A stretch of 64,000 bases of DNA from Terriglobia bacterium (GTDB lineage Bacteria; Acidobacteriota; Terriglobia; Terriglobales; Acidobacteriaceae). How positions within the stretch are numbered: the stretch's first letter is position 1; each line of letters starts with the position of its first letter. This document shows, piece by piece, positions 22,379-31,707 of this stretch. The notes below the pieces were generated by a model. It did no database searches. It saw only the letters and a list, made by a program, of their open reading frames with translations, and was not told the DNA's origin. The stretch lies in contig JAIQGL010000030.1 of NCBI GenBank assembly GCA_020072585.1, positions 62,001 to 126,000 of the forward strand, in the 5' to 3' direction. Position numbers and translations under genes: made by a program.

Positions 22379-23937
22379 CCAATTCATCACGCAATTACAA
22401 AATCGCATTCTTCTTTGCGCTCGCCGCAACCGTGGTTCTAGCCGCCGTTCTTGTTGTCAACTGGGGCAGCGGGCACCGTGAGAAGACGGCCATCTTCAAG
22501 GAAGAGCCGAGCAGCGCGGCTTCGCTGGCGCCTTCACCCGCGGCAACGGCGACCGACATTCCGCTCACACCGGTGCAGCTCCCGCCCGAGCGCATGCAAG
22601 CCATTGGTGTGAAACTGGGCACGGCGGAAATCCAACGCATCAGTGACGAGATCCGTGCCGCCGGCAACGTTGAGATTGACGAGCGCCGCATTGCTTATGT
22701 CCAGACGCGTTTCCCCGGATGGATCCGCAACGTCTATGCCGACGCAAGCTACCAGTTCATTCGCAAAGGCGACCCGCTGTTCACCATCTATAGTCCTGAC
22801 CTGGTCACCACCGAGCAGGAATACCTGCTGGCGAAGAAGAATGTTGAAGCCGTGCAGTCCAGCAGCGTGAGCGGGGTGGCCGCGGGTTCGCAGAGCCTGC
22901 TGGCTGCCGCCCGCCAGCGACTGGAGCAATGGGAAGTGCCGGCCAGCGAGATCCAAAAGCTCGAATCCACGGGAAAGGTAATCACGGACCTCACCTTCAA
23001 TTCTCCCGTCACGGGCTACGTTACCGAACGCACCGCGTTACCTAATATGTATATTCAGCCCGAGACGAAGCTTTACACGGTGGCTGATCTTTCCAGCGTC
23101 TGGGTCTCCGCGCAAATCTTCCAAAGCGATCTGGGACGGATCAAGCCTGGCGACCCCGCGGCTGTGACAGTAGACGCTTATCCGGGACAAACTTTCAGCG
23201 GCCGCATCCGCGACATTCTGCCGCAGATTGATATGAATACGCGCACCGCCCGCGTGCGCATTGCGTCGCCAAATCCCGGACTCAAGCTGAAGCCGGGGAT
23301 GTATGTGAATGTCGTATTGCAAATCCCGCTGGGACGAAAGCTAGTGGTTCCTTCCTCGGCGGTGCTCCAGGCTGGACTGCGCCAACTGGTTTTTGTCGAC
23401 CGCGGCGAAGGCGTATTTGAGCCGCGCGAAGTGCAGGCATCAGGCCATGGCGACAGGACAATTATTACCAAAGGACTCAAAGCCGGAGAGCGCATCGTGA
23501 TCTCCGCCGGTTTCCTCATCGATTCAGAGAGCCAGTTGAAGGCCGCGGCCGGTGCATTTGAGCCTCCGCCACCAGGTGCTGGAGCAGCGGCGGCCATGAA
23601 CCAGAGCGCTGCCGCACAGGCGAAGCTGGAATTAAGCACCCAGCCGGACCCGCCGCGCAAAGGCAACAACAGCTTCCGCGTGAAGCTCACGGATACCGCC
23701 GGATCGCCGATGGCCGGAGCGCAGGTGAACGTAACCTTCTTTATGCCGGCCATGCCCGCGATGGGCATGGCGGCGACGAAGACCAGCGTTGATCTCGCCG
23801 ACAAAGGCGGCGGCCTGTATGAAGGCGCGGGCGAGCTTGGCTCCGGCGGGACCTGGCAGGTGACGCTTACTGCGCAAAAGAATGGACGTGTAATCGGCAC
23901 GAGGCATTTCACTCTCAATGCTGAAGGAGGGATGTAG
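22375..23937 (+). CDS. CusB/CzcB-type periplasmic adaptor with C-terminal FixH/YtkA-like domain
   Basis: N-terminal TM; 'GWIRNVYADASYQFIRKGDPLFTIYSPDLVTTEQEYL' CusB barrel-sandwich motif; C-terminal 'NSFRVKLTDTAGSPMAGAQVNVTFFMPAMPAMGM' resembles YtkA-like. Confidence 0.9.
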   Translation: MTNSSRNYKIAFFFALAATVVLAAVLVVNWGSGHREKTAIFKEEPSSAASLAPSPAATATDIPLTPVQLPPERMQAIGVKLGTAEIQRISDEIRAAGNVEIDERRIAYVQTRFPGWIRNVYADASYQFIRKGDPLFTIYSPDLVTTEQEYLLAKKNVEAVQSSSVSGVAAGSQSLLAAARQRLEQWEVPASEIQKLESTGKVITDLTFNSPVTGYVTERTALPNMYIQPETKLYTVADLSSVWVSAQIFQSDLGRIKPGDPAAVTVDAYPGQTFSGRIRDILPQIDMNTRTARVRIASPNPGLKLKPGMYVNVVLQIPLGRKLVVPSSAVLQAGLRQLVFVDRGEGVFEPREVQASGHGDRTIITKGLKAGERIVISAGFLIDSESQLKAAAGAFEPPPPGAGAAAAMNQSAAAQAKLELSTQPDPPRKGNNSFRVKLTDTAGSPMAGAQVNVTFFMPAMPAMGMAATKTSVDLADKGGGLYEGAGELGSGGTWQVTLTAQKNGRVIGTRHFTLNAEGGM

Positions 23938-23939
23938 CC

Positions 23940-26900
23940 ATGATCTCCCGGATCATTGAATGGTGCGAGCACAACCGCTTTCTCGTCTTCACCGGCGTGT
24001 TGCTGCTCACGCTGGCCGGCATCTGGTCGATGCAGCGCATTCCCCTTGATGCGCTGCCCGACATTTCAGACGTGCAGGTCATTATTCATACCAACTGGGC
24101 GGGCGAGCCTCCCAGCGTGGTTGAGGACCAGGTCACATACCCGATTGTCTCCACGCTGCTGGCAGCGCCGCGAGTGAAGGCCGTGCGCGCGCAGACCATG
24201 CTGGGTGACTCCTACGTTTTCGTCGTCTTCCAGGATGGGACTGATCTCTACTGGGCGCGTTCCCGGGTGATCGAATACCTGCAGCAGATGCGCGGGCGCC
24301 TGCCCAGCGCCGTGAGTCCCATGATCGGCCCCGATGCCACGGGCGCGGGCTGGGTCTTCGAGTATGCGCTGGTGGACCGCAGCCACAGTCACAGCCTGGC
24401 CGATCTGCGCAGCATCCAGGAGTGGCAGCTTCGCTACCAACTGGCAACGGTTCCGGGCGTGGCTGAGATAGCCACCATCGGGGGCTTCGTTAAGCAATAC
24501 CAGGTCAATCTCGATCCCAACAAACTGCTGGCTTACGGCATACCGCTCTCCACGGTGCTTGAGCGCGTGAAGGCGAGCACGAATGAGGTTGGTGGACGCG
24601 TGCTGGAACTGAACGGCGCGCGTTACATGGTCCGCGGGCTCGGCTACCTGCGCTCCCTGGCTGACCTGGAGAACGTTCCCGTTGCTGCCAAGAACGGCAC
24701 TGCGGTGTTGATCAAAGACCTGGGTGCAGTTTCCTTTGGACCAGACATTCGCGAAGGCGTTGCGGAATGGAACGGCGAAGGCGAAACCGTGGGCGGCATC
24801 GTCGTCATGCGTGACGGCATGAATGCTCTGCAGGTGATTGACGGCGTGAAGCACAAGCTGGAGCAGATCAAGCCATCGCTGCCGGCCAGCGTTGAAGTAA
24901 TACCGGCATACGACCGCTCCGGCCTGATCCATGATTCCATCCGCACGCTGCAGTTCAACCTGGTCGAAGAGGCGGTGATCGTCAGCCTGGTCTGTATCTT
25001 CTTTCTGTTTCACTTTCGCTCCGCCTTGATTCCGATTCTCACGATTCCGCTGGCTGTACTGATGTCATTTATCCCCATGTATTACCTGCACGTCACTTCC
25101 AACATCATGTCGCTGGGAGGCCTTGCGCTGGCCATTGGTGTGCTTGTCGATGCGGCCATTGTTATGGTGGAAAACGGATATCGCCATCTTTCCGAGCATC
25201 CGCTCAACGCTACGGGCGTGCCCGGCCCGGAGCGAAGGCGCATCTTGATCAACGCGGCAAAGCAGGTGGGGCCGGCGCTGTTCTTTTCTTTGCTGATTAT
25301 TGTGGTTTCGTTCCTTCCCGTGTTTCTTCTGGAGGCGCAGGAAGGCCGCATGTTCCGTCCGCTGGCATGGACCAAGACGCTGGCCGTGGGTTTTTCCTCA
25401 GTGTTGGCCATCACGCTGGTACCGGTGCTCATGGTGATGTGGATCCGCGGGCGGCTGCGCCCGGAATCCGCCAATCCTTTTGCGCGACTGTCGCAGGCGA
25501 TCTATCTGCCTGTTCTCCGCTGGTGCCTGAAATATCGCAAGACCACGCTGGCGCTGAATCTGATCTTTCTGGTCGTGACCTTTCCGCTGGCGTTCAAGCT
25601 GGGCAGCCAGTTCATGCCGCCCTTGTATGAAGGCTCCGCGCTGTATATGCCTACCGCGCTGCCGGGCATCGGGATCACGCAGGCTACCACGCTACTGCAG
25701 GAGCAGGACCGCATTATCCGCAGCTTCCCGGAGGTGGAAAGCGTGATGGGCGCGGTGGGCCGCTCCGACAGTCCCACCGACAACGCACCGCTCGACATGT
25801 ATGACACCACCATCGTACTCAAGCCGCGTGAACAATGGCGCGCCGGCATGACCTACGAAAAACTCATCCAGCAGATGGACAGCAAACTCCAGTTTCCCGG
25901 GCTCTCCAACACCTGGACCATGCCTATCCAGAACCGGCTGGACATGGAGCTCACCGGCATCAAGACGCCGGTGGGGCTAAAGATCCAGGGGCCGAACCTG
26001 GAAGGCATTCAGCAACTCGGTTCGCAAATTGAGCAGATTCTCGCCGGACATTCCAAAGCGCGCGCCGTGTTTGCCGAGCGGGTCTCGCAGGGGTTTTACA
26101 TCAATGTGGATGTCAACCGCGCCACTGCTGCCCGCTACGGCCTGACCGTGGAAGACGTGCAACTGGCCGTGACCTCGGGCATTGGCGGCGAGAACGTCGC
26201 CGAGAACGTAGAAGGCCGAGAGCGTTATCCCATCAACGTGCGTTACCAGCGCGATTTTCGCAGTGACATCGACAGCCTGCGCCGCGTGCTGGTCAGCGCA
26301 GCGGGCGGCGCTCAGGTGCCCATCGGCGAGCTGGCCACCATCTCATTCTCGCGTGGGCCGGCGATGATCCGCGATGAAGACGGCCTGCTCACCGGCTACG
26401 TCTTTCTCGACCTCAATACCCGCGACTACGGCGGCTTTGTCAACGACGCCACCAAAATGCTGAACGCCAGACTGCAACTGCCTGCCGGCTATACCTACCA
26501 GTGGTCAGGCGAGTATGAATTTGAACTGCGCGCCCGGGAGCGATTGAAGATCATTATGCCCATCGTCTTCTTTGCCATCTTTATGTTGCTCTACATGGTC
26601 TTTCATTCCGCTGTTGAAGCCCTGATGTTGATATTCCCTACGCTCTATGCCATGACCGGAGGGCTGCTGCTGCAATGGGTCCTGGGGTACAACTTCAGCG
26701 TGGCGGTCTGGGTCGGGTACATCGCCTTGTTTGGCATCGCCGTGGAGACCGGCGTCGTCATGGTGGTCTACCTGCATGAAGCCCTGCAAAGGCAAGCCGC
26801 ATCCAGCGCGCCGCTTACCAACCAGGCCATTGAAGAAGCCGCGATTGAAGGCGCGGTGCGGCGCTTGCGTCCCAAGCTGATGACCGTTACTGCCGTGCTG

Positions 26901-27086
26901 GCCAGCCTGGTTCCCATCTTGTGGGAGACCGGCGTCGGCTCGGACGTGATGAAACCGATCGCCGCCCCGATTGTCGGCGGCATGATTACTTCCACCATCC
27001 ACGTGCTGATTCTGGTTCCGGTGTTCTTTGTGATGATCAAGGAACGCGCGTTGAGGAGAAACGTCTTAAAAATTGAAAACCAATAA
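23940..27086 (+). CDS. CusA/CzcA heavy-metal RND transporter
   Basis: 1048 aa; 'RIPLDALPDISDVQVIIHTNWAGEPPSVVEDQVTYPI' and typical HAE-RND helices ('GVLVDAAIVMVENGYRHL'). Confidence 0.95.
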   Translation: MISRIIEWCEHNRFLVFTGVLLLTLAGIWSMQRIPLDALPDISDVQVIIHTNWAGEPPSVVEDQVTYPIVSTLLAAPRVKAVRAQTMLGDSYVFVVFQDGTDLYWARSRVIEYLQQMRGRLPSAVSPMIGPDATGAGWVFEYALVDRSHSHSLADLRSIQEWQLRYQLATVPGVAEIATIGGFVKQYQVNLDPNKLLAYGIPLSTVLERVKASTNEVGGRVLELNGARYMVRGLGYLRSLADLENVPVAAKNGTAVLIKDLGAVSFGPDIREGVAEWNGEGETVGGIVVMRDGMNALQVIDGVKHKLEQIKPSLPASVEVIPAYDRSGLIHDSIRTLQFNLVEEAVIVSLVCIFFLFHFRSALIPILTIPLAVLMSFIPMYYLHVTSNIMSLGGLALAIGVLVDAAIVMVENGYRHLSEHPLNATGVPGPERRRILINAAKQVGPALFFSLLIIVVSFLPVFLLEAQEGRMFRPLAWTKTLAVGFSSVLAITLVPVLMVMWIRGRLRPESANPFARLSQAIYLPVLRWCLKYRKTTLALNLIFLVVTFPLAFKLGSQFMPPLYEGSALYMPTALPGIGITQATTLLQEQDRIIRSFPEVESVMGAVGRSDSPTDNAPLDMYDTTIVLKPREQWRAGMTYEKLIQQMDSKLQFPGLSNTWTMPIQNRLDMELTGIKTPVGLKIQGPNLEGIQQLGSQIEQILAGHSKARAVFAERVSQGFYINVDVNRATAARYGLTVEDVQLAVTSGIGGENVAENVEGRERYPINVRYQRDFRSDIDSLRRVLVSAAGGAQVPIGELATISFSRGPAMIRDEDGLLTGYVFLDLNTRDYGGFVNDATKMLNARLQLPAGYTYQWSGEYEFELRARERLKIIMPIVFFAIFMLLYMVFHSAVEALMLIFPTLYAMTGGLLLQWVLGYNFSVAVWVGYIALFGIAVETGVVMVVYLHEALQRQAASSAPLTNQAIEEAAIEGAVRRLRPKLMTVTAVLASLVPILWETGVGSDVMKPIAAPIVGGMITSTIHVLILVPVFFVMIKERALRRNVLKIENQ

Positions 27087-27251
27087 TTCAGATTTAGATC
27101 AAAATTCTTGACAGTGAATGAGGTCCAAGCCAAATGGAGGGTAGTGGTGCAGTTTGAAATTCCTACCTTTTTGTGCCTCCCAAAACCCTATTGAACCATG
27201 AATCAAGGCATCAACTGCCATTCATGACACCCAGAAAGACGGGATAAGGGT

Positions 27252-27278
27252 CTGGGAGAAGGGTGCCCCTTCTCCCAG
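27252..27278. terminator. Strong hairpin between convergent efflux operon and cytochrome gene
   Basis: CTGGGAGAAGGG-tgc-CCCTTCTCCCAG, 12-bp perfect stem. Confidence 0.55.
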
Positions 27279-27391
27279 CAGTCCTCTCTCTTTCTCCCAG
27301 AAATTCAAAAATCCTCAAGACCTGGTTCGGGACCAGGGTCGGAAGTTCAAATCCTCTCTCCCCGACTAATCAATCCCTATCCAGCCGGCCA

Positions 27392-30352
27392 TCACTTGAC
27401 GATCAACGTGACGGGCATACTTACCGGCTGTACGCTCGAATTGGAGCTGGTAGCAGTCACTGTGATCGTGAAGGTTCCGGGCGGCGTTCCGGGCGGTGGT
27501 GGTGGCGGGGGCGGCGGAGCAGAACCTCCGCCGCAGCCGATGCAAAGCAGCACAGCGAACGCGCCAGCCGCAAAGACCCACCGTGGAATGTGCCTCCTGG
27601 ATCTGTCCCGAACAGCAAGCAGAACCATTACCAGCAGGCAGATGGCCCCCAGCGGCCAAGCACGGACGCTGAAGTTGACCGGGGGAGGCCACAGCGTCGG
27701 CCAAGACACCAGTTGGGCCCGCGCGGTGGTAATCACGGTCATCGTCGAAGAGTTGCCAGAAGTCGGGTTAGGGCTGAAACTTGCCGTAGTCGCCCCCGGC
27801 AATCCGGAAACACTGAAGGTCAAATTATCGTTGAAACCTGCCGCTCGCGAGATAACTACGGTGTAACTCGTGCTGCCACCGGCAGAGACGGTTTGAGAAG
27901 AAGGCGTGGAGCCCAGACCAAAAGGTGGGCCGCCGGGCGTAATCGTAAAGTTGGTAGCGTTCGTCGCGGTCCCATCCAGTGTTGTAACAACGATGGGACC
28001 AGTGGTAGCCCCGAAGGGAACTGTCGCGGTGACCGTCCCGGAGTTGTTAACAGTGAATGTAGCGGACACTCCATTAAAAGAAACAGCCGTGGTCCCTGTA
28101 AAGTTCGTGCCGGTAATCGTCACACCCGTTCCAACCGGGCCGTTGGCCGGCGCAAAGGAAGACATGGCCGGCGTAACCGTAAATCGGGTCGTGGTCACCA
28201 GAGGTCCGCCAGCCGTGGTGACAGTGATGCGGCCAGTAGTAGCCCCAGCGGGAACTGTTGTTGTGATCGTCCCGGAGGGGTCCACCGTGAATGTAGCCGC
28301 CACTCCATTAAACGAAACGGCCGTGGCTCCGGTGAATGTCGGGTCGGTAATCGTCACACTCGTTCCAACCGGACCGAAGGTCGGCGCAAACGGGCTGAAG
28401 CTGATTCCTTCGAGGAAAGCTATGATATCGTCGGTTGCGGTGGGCGAGATCGCGTTAGTGTTGATCGGGCCGGCAAAACCCTGAGATCCTGGCGAGTTGT
28501 TGAAGAAAGACGAATTATAGAAGGCGAGCACATCTTTCAACGTAGCTGCGGAGCTGTCGTGGAAGAACGGACCCAGGTTGGCGATGTTGAAAAGCTGGCG
28601 GGTGACGAACGCGCGCGACCCACAGGGGTTGCTGGGCTCACAAGGAAGATTGTCCACTCCAGCCGAGTTGATGGTCTGGTTTACCACGCCTGTGTCGAAT
28701 GCCCCTAATGAGCCGCCGAGAGTCGTTCCGGTGTGGCAAAAGTTGCACTTGGCCTGACCGAAAAAAGCATCACGGCCTCGCTGTTGCGCGGCGGTGACCA
28801 CAAAGTTGTTCAAATTGAACCTATTCGGGTCGGTTCCCGCCGGGAACTCCTGCGCCAGCATGAACGCTTCCATGGCGGCCAGTTCGTCAGGTGTCGGCAG
28901 CCGGAAATCCGGGTCCGATCCACCGCTGTTCCGGGCCAGCGTCCGCGGGAAGTGCTGGGTGACGGCTCCCGTCGCGAACGTTTGCAGGTCGAAGAAGCCG
29001 CCGCTAAGTCCAAATTCTCTAATTCTCTGGTTCAGGTTCAGCAGGTGAGGAGACTTGCGGAACACAGGCGCGGTCGGGGGAAACCCGTCAATGTTTTCCA
29101 GGATCAGGCCACGGCCCTGGGGGAAGTTCGCGGTGTCAGCGCTCGTCCTCATCCGCTTCGGATTTTCCAGGCCGAGCACCGTCGAAGCTGCAATGGCGCC
29201 GAGACTTCCTGCCGTGATGCTCATGACGGTTCCCGAACACGAGTTGCTGTCGCTCACGGTGCCGGACAAGGCCGGGTTCATGCCGCCCATGACAAGATAC
29301 GTCGTCGGCGAAACCTGCGTCAGCACCTTGGCTGTCGCTGCCGTCGTTCCGCTTCCGCTCGTTATGATGCCTTGCAACGTACCGCTGCATGGCGCGCCGC
29401 TCGGAACCGTCTCAGTCAGCACCAGCGTGTTGAGATTGAAGTCGAAGCCGGGATCAAAGCTGGACGGGTTCGTCTCGCCGAGGAACAGCGGATCGAACGT
29501 CGCGGAGACGGTATTGAATCGCGACTGGATATTGCTCGGCGGCAACGCGAAGTTCAGGCTCGCTATGTGACAAGTTGCGCAGCTCCGCCCATTGCCCTGG
29601 AAAGTCTCGCCGTTGAACAAATTGTCGCCCTGGGCGACTTGAGTGGCTACCGGGATGGTGAGCGTCTTTCCCGCATCGTTCGTTGGTGTGGGTGTCGTGT
29701 TGATCGCGAAATCGGAGTTAGCGACCGAACCACAAGAGGTAGAGGTGCGCTTCAGGCTCACCGTATTCATGATGGGAAGGGCGGCCGTCGGGGGACCCGC
29801 TACAACGGCGCCGTTGCAGCCGCCGGTGTTCGTTCCGGTCTGGCCAGCAGGAAAGCTCCCGTAGGAAACGCAGTCCGTTCGTGGAAACGCATTGATATTC
29901 AGCGGATTGTTCGTGAAGCACACCTTCCCGCCAATGGGGTTCAGGAGCGGCGGCATAATGAAATCGGGAGTCGGTGCTCCAGGCAGGTTCGCAAAGTTCT
30001 GGGTCGCAATCAACTGCGGGTTGGCATCGAGGGGCACATTGTGCGGGAATTTGAACTTGCCAGTTTCTCTTCCCGCGGCGTCGAAGAACACGAGCATCAC
30101 CCGCGATTGAGTCTCGCCAGCCTGCGGGCCCCATAAGTTGCCGCCCCCCTCCTGCTTGATGACGATGAATTGGATTTTGGAGTTGCCATTGACGCCGGCC
30201 ATGATCTCCTGAATATGGTTCTCATCGTTGGTCGCAAAAGCGCGACTCGAAGACAGCAGAAGAACGAGCCCGATCGCCAGGGTATAGGCGAATTGCAGAT
30301 TCTTGTTCCGGTTAGTCAAGGCCTTGGCCTCCTTCTTTTCCACATTCGTCAT
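27392..30352 (-). CDS. Diheme cytochrome-c-peroxidase/MauG-like secreted protein with IPT/TIG-type domains and C-terminal TM plus polyproline segment
   Basis: Heme motifs CATCH and CNFCH; tandem 'FAPANGPVGTGVTITGTNFTGTTAVSFNGVSATFTVNN' IPT/TIG repeats; C-terminal TM and PPPPPPPPP. Confidence 0.8.
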   Translation of the reverse strand: MTNVEKKEAKALTNRNKNLQFAYTLAIGLVLLLSSSRAFATNDENHIQEIMAGVNGNSKIQFIVIKQEGGGNLWGPQAGETQSRVMLVFFDAAGRETGKFKFPHNVPLDANPQLIATQNFANLPGAPTPDFIMPPLLNPIGGKVCFTNNPLNINAFPRTDCVSYGSFPAGQTGTNTGGCNGAVVAGPPTAALPIMNTVSLKRTSTSCGSVANSDFAINTTPTPTNDAGKTLTIPVATQVAQGDNLFNGETFQGNGRSCATCHIASLNFALPPSNIQSRFNTVSATFDPLFLGETNPSSFDPGFDFNLNTLVLTETVPSGAPCSGTLQGIITSGSGTTAATAKVLTQVSPTTYLVMGGMNPALSGTVSDSNSCSGTVMSITAGSLGAIAASTVLGLENPKRMRTSADTANFPQGRGLILENIDGFPPTAPVFRKSPHLLNLNQRIREFGLSGGFFDLQTFATGAVTQHFPRTLARNSGGSDPDFRLPTPDELAAMEAFMLAQEFPAGTDPNRFNLNNFVVTAAQQRGRDAFFGQAKCNFCHTGTTLGGSLGAFDTGVVNQTINSAGVDNLPCEPSNPCGSRAFVTRQLFNIANLGPFFHDSSAATLKDVLAFYNSSFFNNSPGSQGFAGPINTNAISPTATDDIIAFLEGISFSPFAPTFGPVGTSVTITDPTFTGATAVSFNGVAATFTVDPSGTITTTVPAGATTGRITVTTAGGPLVTTTRFTVTPAMSSFAPANGPVGTGVTITGTNFTGTTAVSFNGVSATFTVNNSGTVTATVPFGATTGPIVVTTLDGTATNATNFTITPGGPPFGLGSTPSSQTVSAGGSTSYTVVISRAAGFNDNLTFSVSGLPGATTASFSPNPTSGNSSTMTVITTARAQLVSWPTLWPPPVNFSVRAWPLGAICLLVMVLLAVRDRSRRHIPRWVFAAGAFAVLLCIGCGGGSAPPPPPPPPPGTPPGTFTITVTATSSNSSVQPVSMPVTLIVK

Positions 30353-31631
30353 ACATACCAGGGCCCTGCAGGCGGGATTTCCATTTGGCTGAGTGACCTT
30401 TAGCGCTAGGGGAATGCTGCTAGAAGTCGAGCCCGCCTGTTCCCGTCAGCGTGAGTGTGAAAGTACTCGTTACTCCATTATTTTTATCCTCTAGCGAGCG
30501 CGTTTGAAGACTAGCTTTAGCTTGTAGTTCATCGCAAGTTAAGTTTCGTTAACTATTATGCTGTAATCGGAATTTCCTTTTTAAGAGATGATACATTAAA
30601 TTGTTTCCCTCTTGGACAAGGTTGAACAATAAAAGCCATTTTTAGCTCTCCCGAATGTTCTCCAAACCAGCAGCTGTTCTCGGATCGCAGCGGTGGTGCT
30701 GCTGCCAAGCTACCTTTAATAAACTATTTTCGTGCAAGCTGTATATCCTGCTTCATATCTATGGCTTCCGGTTGGTCCCTTTCATCGTTAAAAATAGCAG
30801 ATTGACATCCTCCTGCCGCTTTTCTAAGCTTGGTATTTTAGTTTTGGCTGGAAGAAATGTTTGCCGAATCGCAGGATAGCATATGTCTCAATTTACAAGC
30901 TAACTAGCATATAGATAGTTCAGGATCCTTTAGGATCTAGATGCCTTTGCTCGCTCCTCGCCATCGCCACCGCAGTGATCCAGAGCTATGTTGGTCACTT
31001 GTGCCCGATCATTCCATGCAAGGGTATTGTTGTTCACTGCGCTCCTGACCGCAGTCAGACGGCAGATCAAAATGCGCTTAGAATCTATGGAATTATGAGC
31101 TTTAGGATGTTCGTATCTCATCCGACAGCATGGTTAAATCAGGAACGAGCGGTCGTCGCGATGAATGACGGTGGCTCTTGGTTGTTCTCTGCCGATGGAA
31201 TTGAACAACCTTTTGAATAGCCAGAACGATATCGTGCACGTCGCATTATTGATCGTCTAACCGACGATGTGTTGGAGCGTTACTGCAATGCTCTCGGCAT
31301 AAGGCTTTTAACAAAAAAGCAGACCGCCGGTAGGCTGCTAAACCAGTCCGCGATCATTTTTGCGATGCCCCAGAGGGGTGCTCTGCCCCCGGCTCGCTCT
31401 GGTCCCCCAAAAAGAATTCTTATTGAATCGCTGTTATTGTCGCTGTTCTCAGCGGAAGATGGCCCCTCATAGAACCTAACATTTCCTAACAAGAACCGGC
31501 CCGTGAGCTTGTGCCTCAAATTGTGCCCCCTCTGTGCCGTGATTGTGCCCCACCACGTGATACTGCGGTTAGACTCACTGCCGGTTATTTGCTTGAAGTG
31601 CTGGAAATATCAGGTGATGCGAGGAGGGATT

Positions 31632-31706
31632 TGGTAGCGCTACCGGGAATCGAACCCGGGTTTTAAGATTGAGAATCTCACGTCCTAACCCCTAGACGAT
31701 AGCGCC
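31632..31706 (-). tRNA. tRNA-Glu (CUC anticodon)
   Basis: GGCGCUA UC GUCU..GGAC U-stem UGAGA/UCUUA, loop UUCUCAA (CUC), CCGGG-UUCGAUU-CCCGG T-arm, encoded CCA. G1-U72 is the only acceptor wobble. Confidence 0.95.
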
Positions 31707-31707
31707 A
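31667..31707. repeat. attL core (41-bp direct repeat)
   Basis: gattgagaatctcacgtcctaacccctagacgatagcgcca, identical to 46924-46964; covers tRNA 5' half through the anticodon arm. Confidence 0.93.

Noticed and set aside
21098-25013. Minus-strand ORFs 21098..21895, 23178..23972 and 24066..25013
   Set aside because: Antisense to clearly coding CusC/CusB/CusA genes.
27320-27368. tRNA-3'-end-like string (GGAAGTTCAAATCCTCTCTCCCCGACTA)
   Set aside because: T-arm-like, but no matching acceptor 5' strand, D-arm or anticodon arm upstream; cannot be called a tRNA or att remnant.
27263-30136. Plus-strand ORFs 27263..28708 (481 aa) and 28733..30136 (467 aa)
   Set aside because: Antisense to the cytochrome/IPT gene; Arg/Gly-rich low-complexity translations.
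30655-31519. Short ORFs between the cytochrome gene and tRNA-Glu (30655..30879, 30975..31220, 31269..31472, 31280..31519)
   Set aside because: No RBS or motif support and overlapping frames; likely noncoding or decayed DNA.
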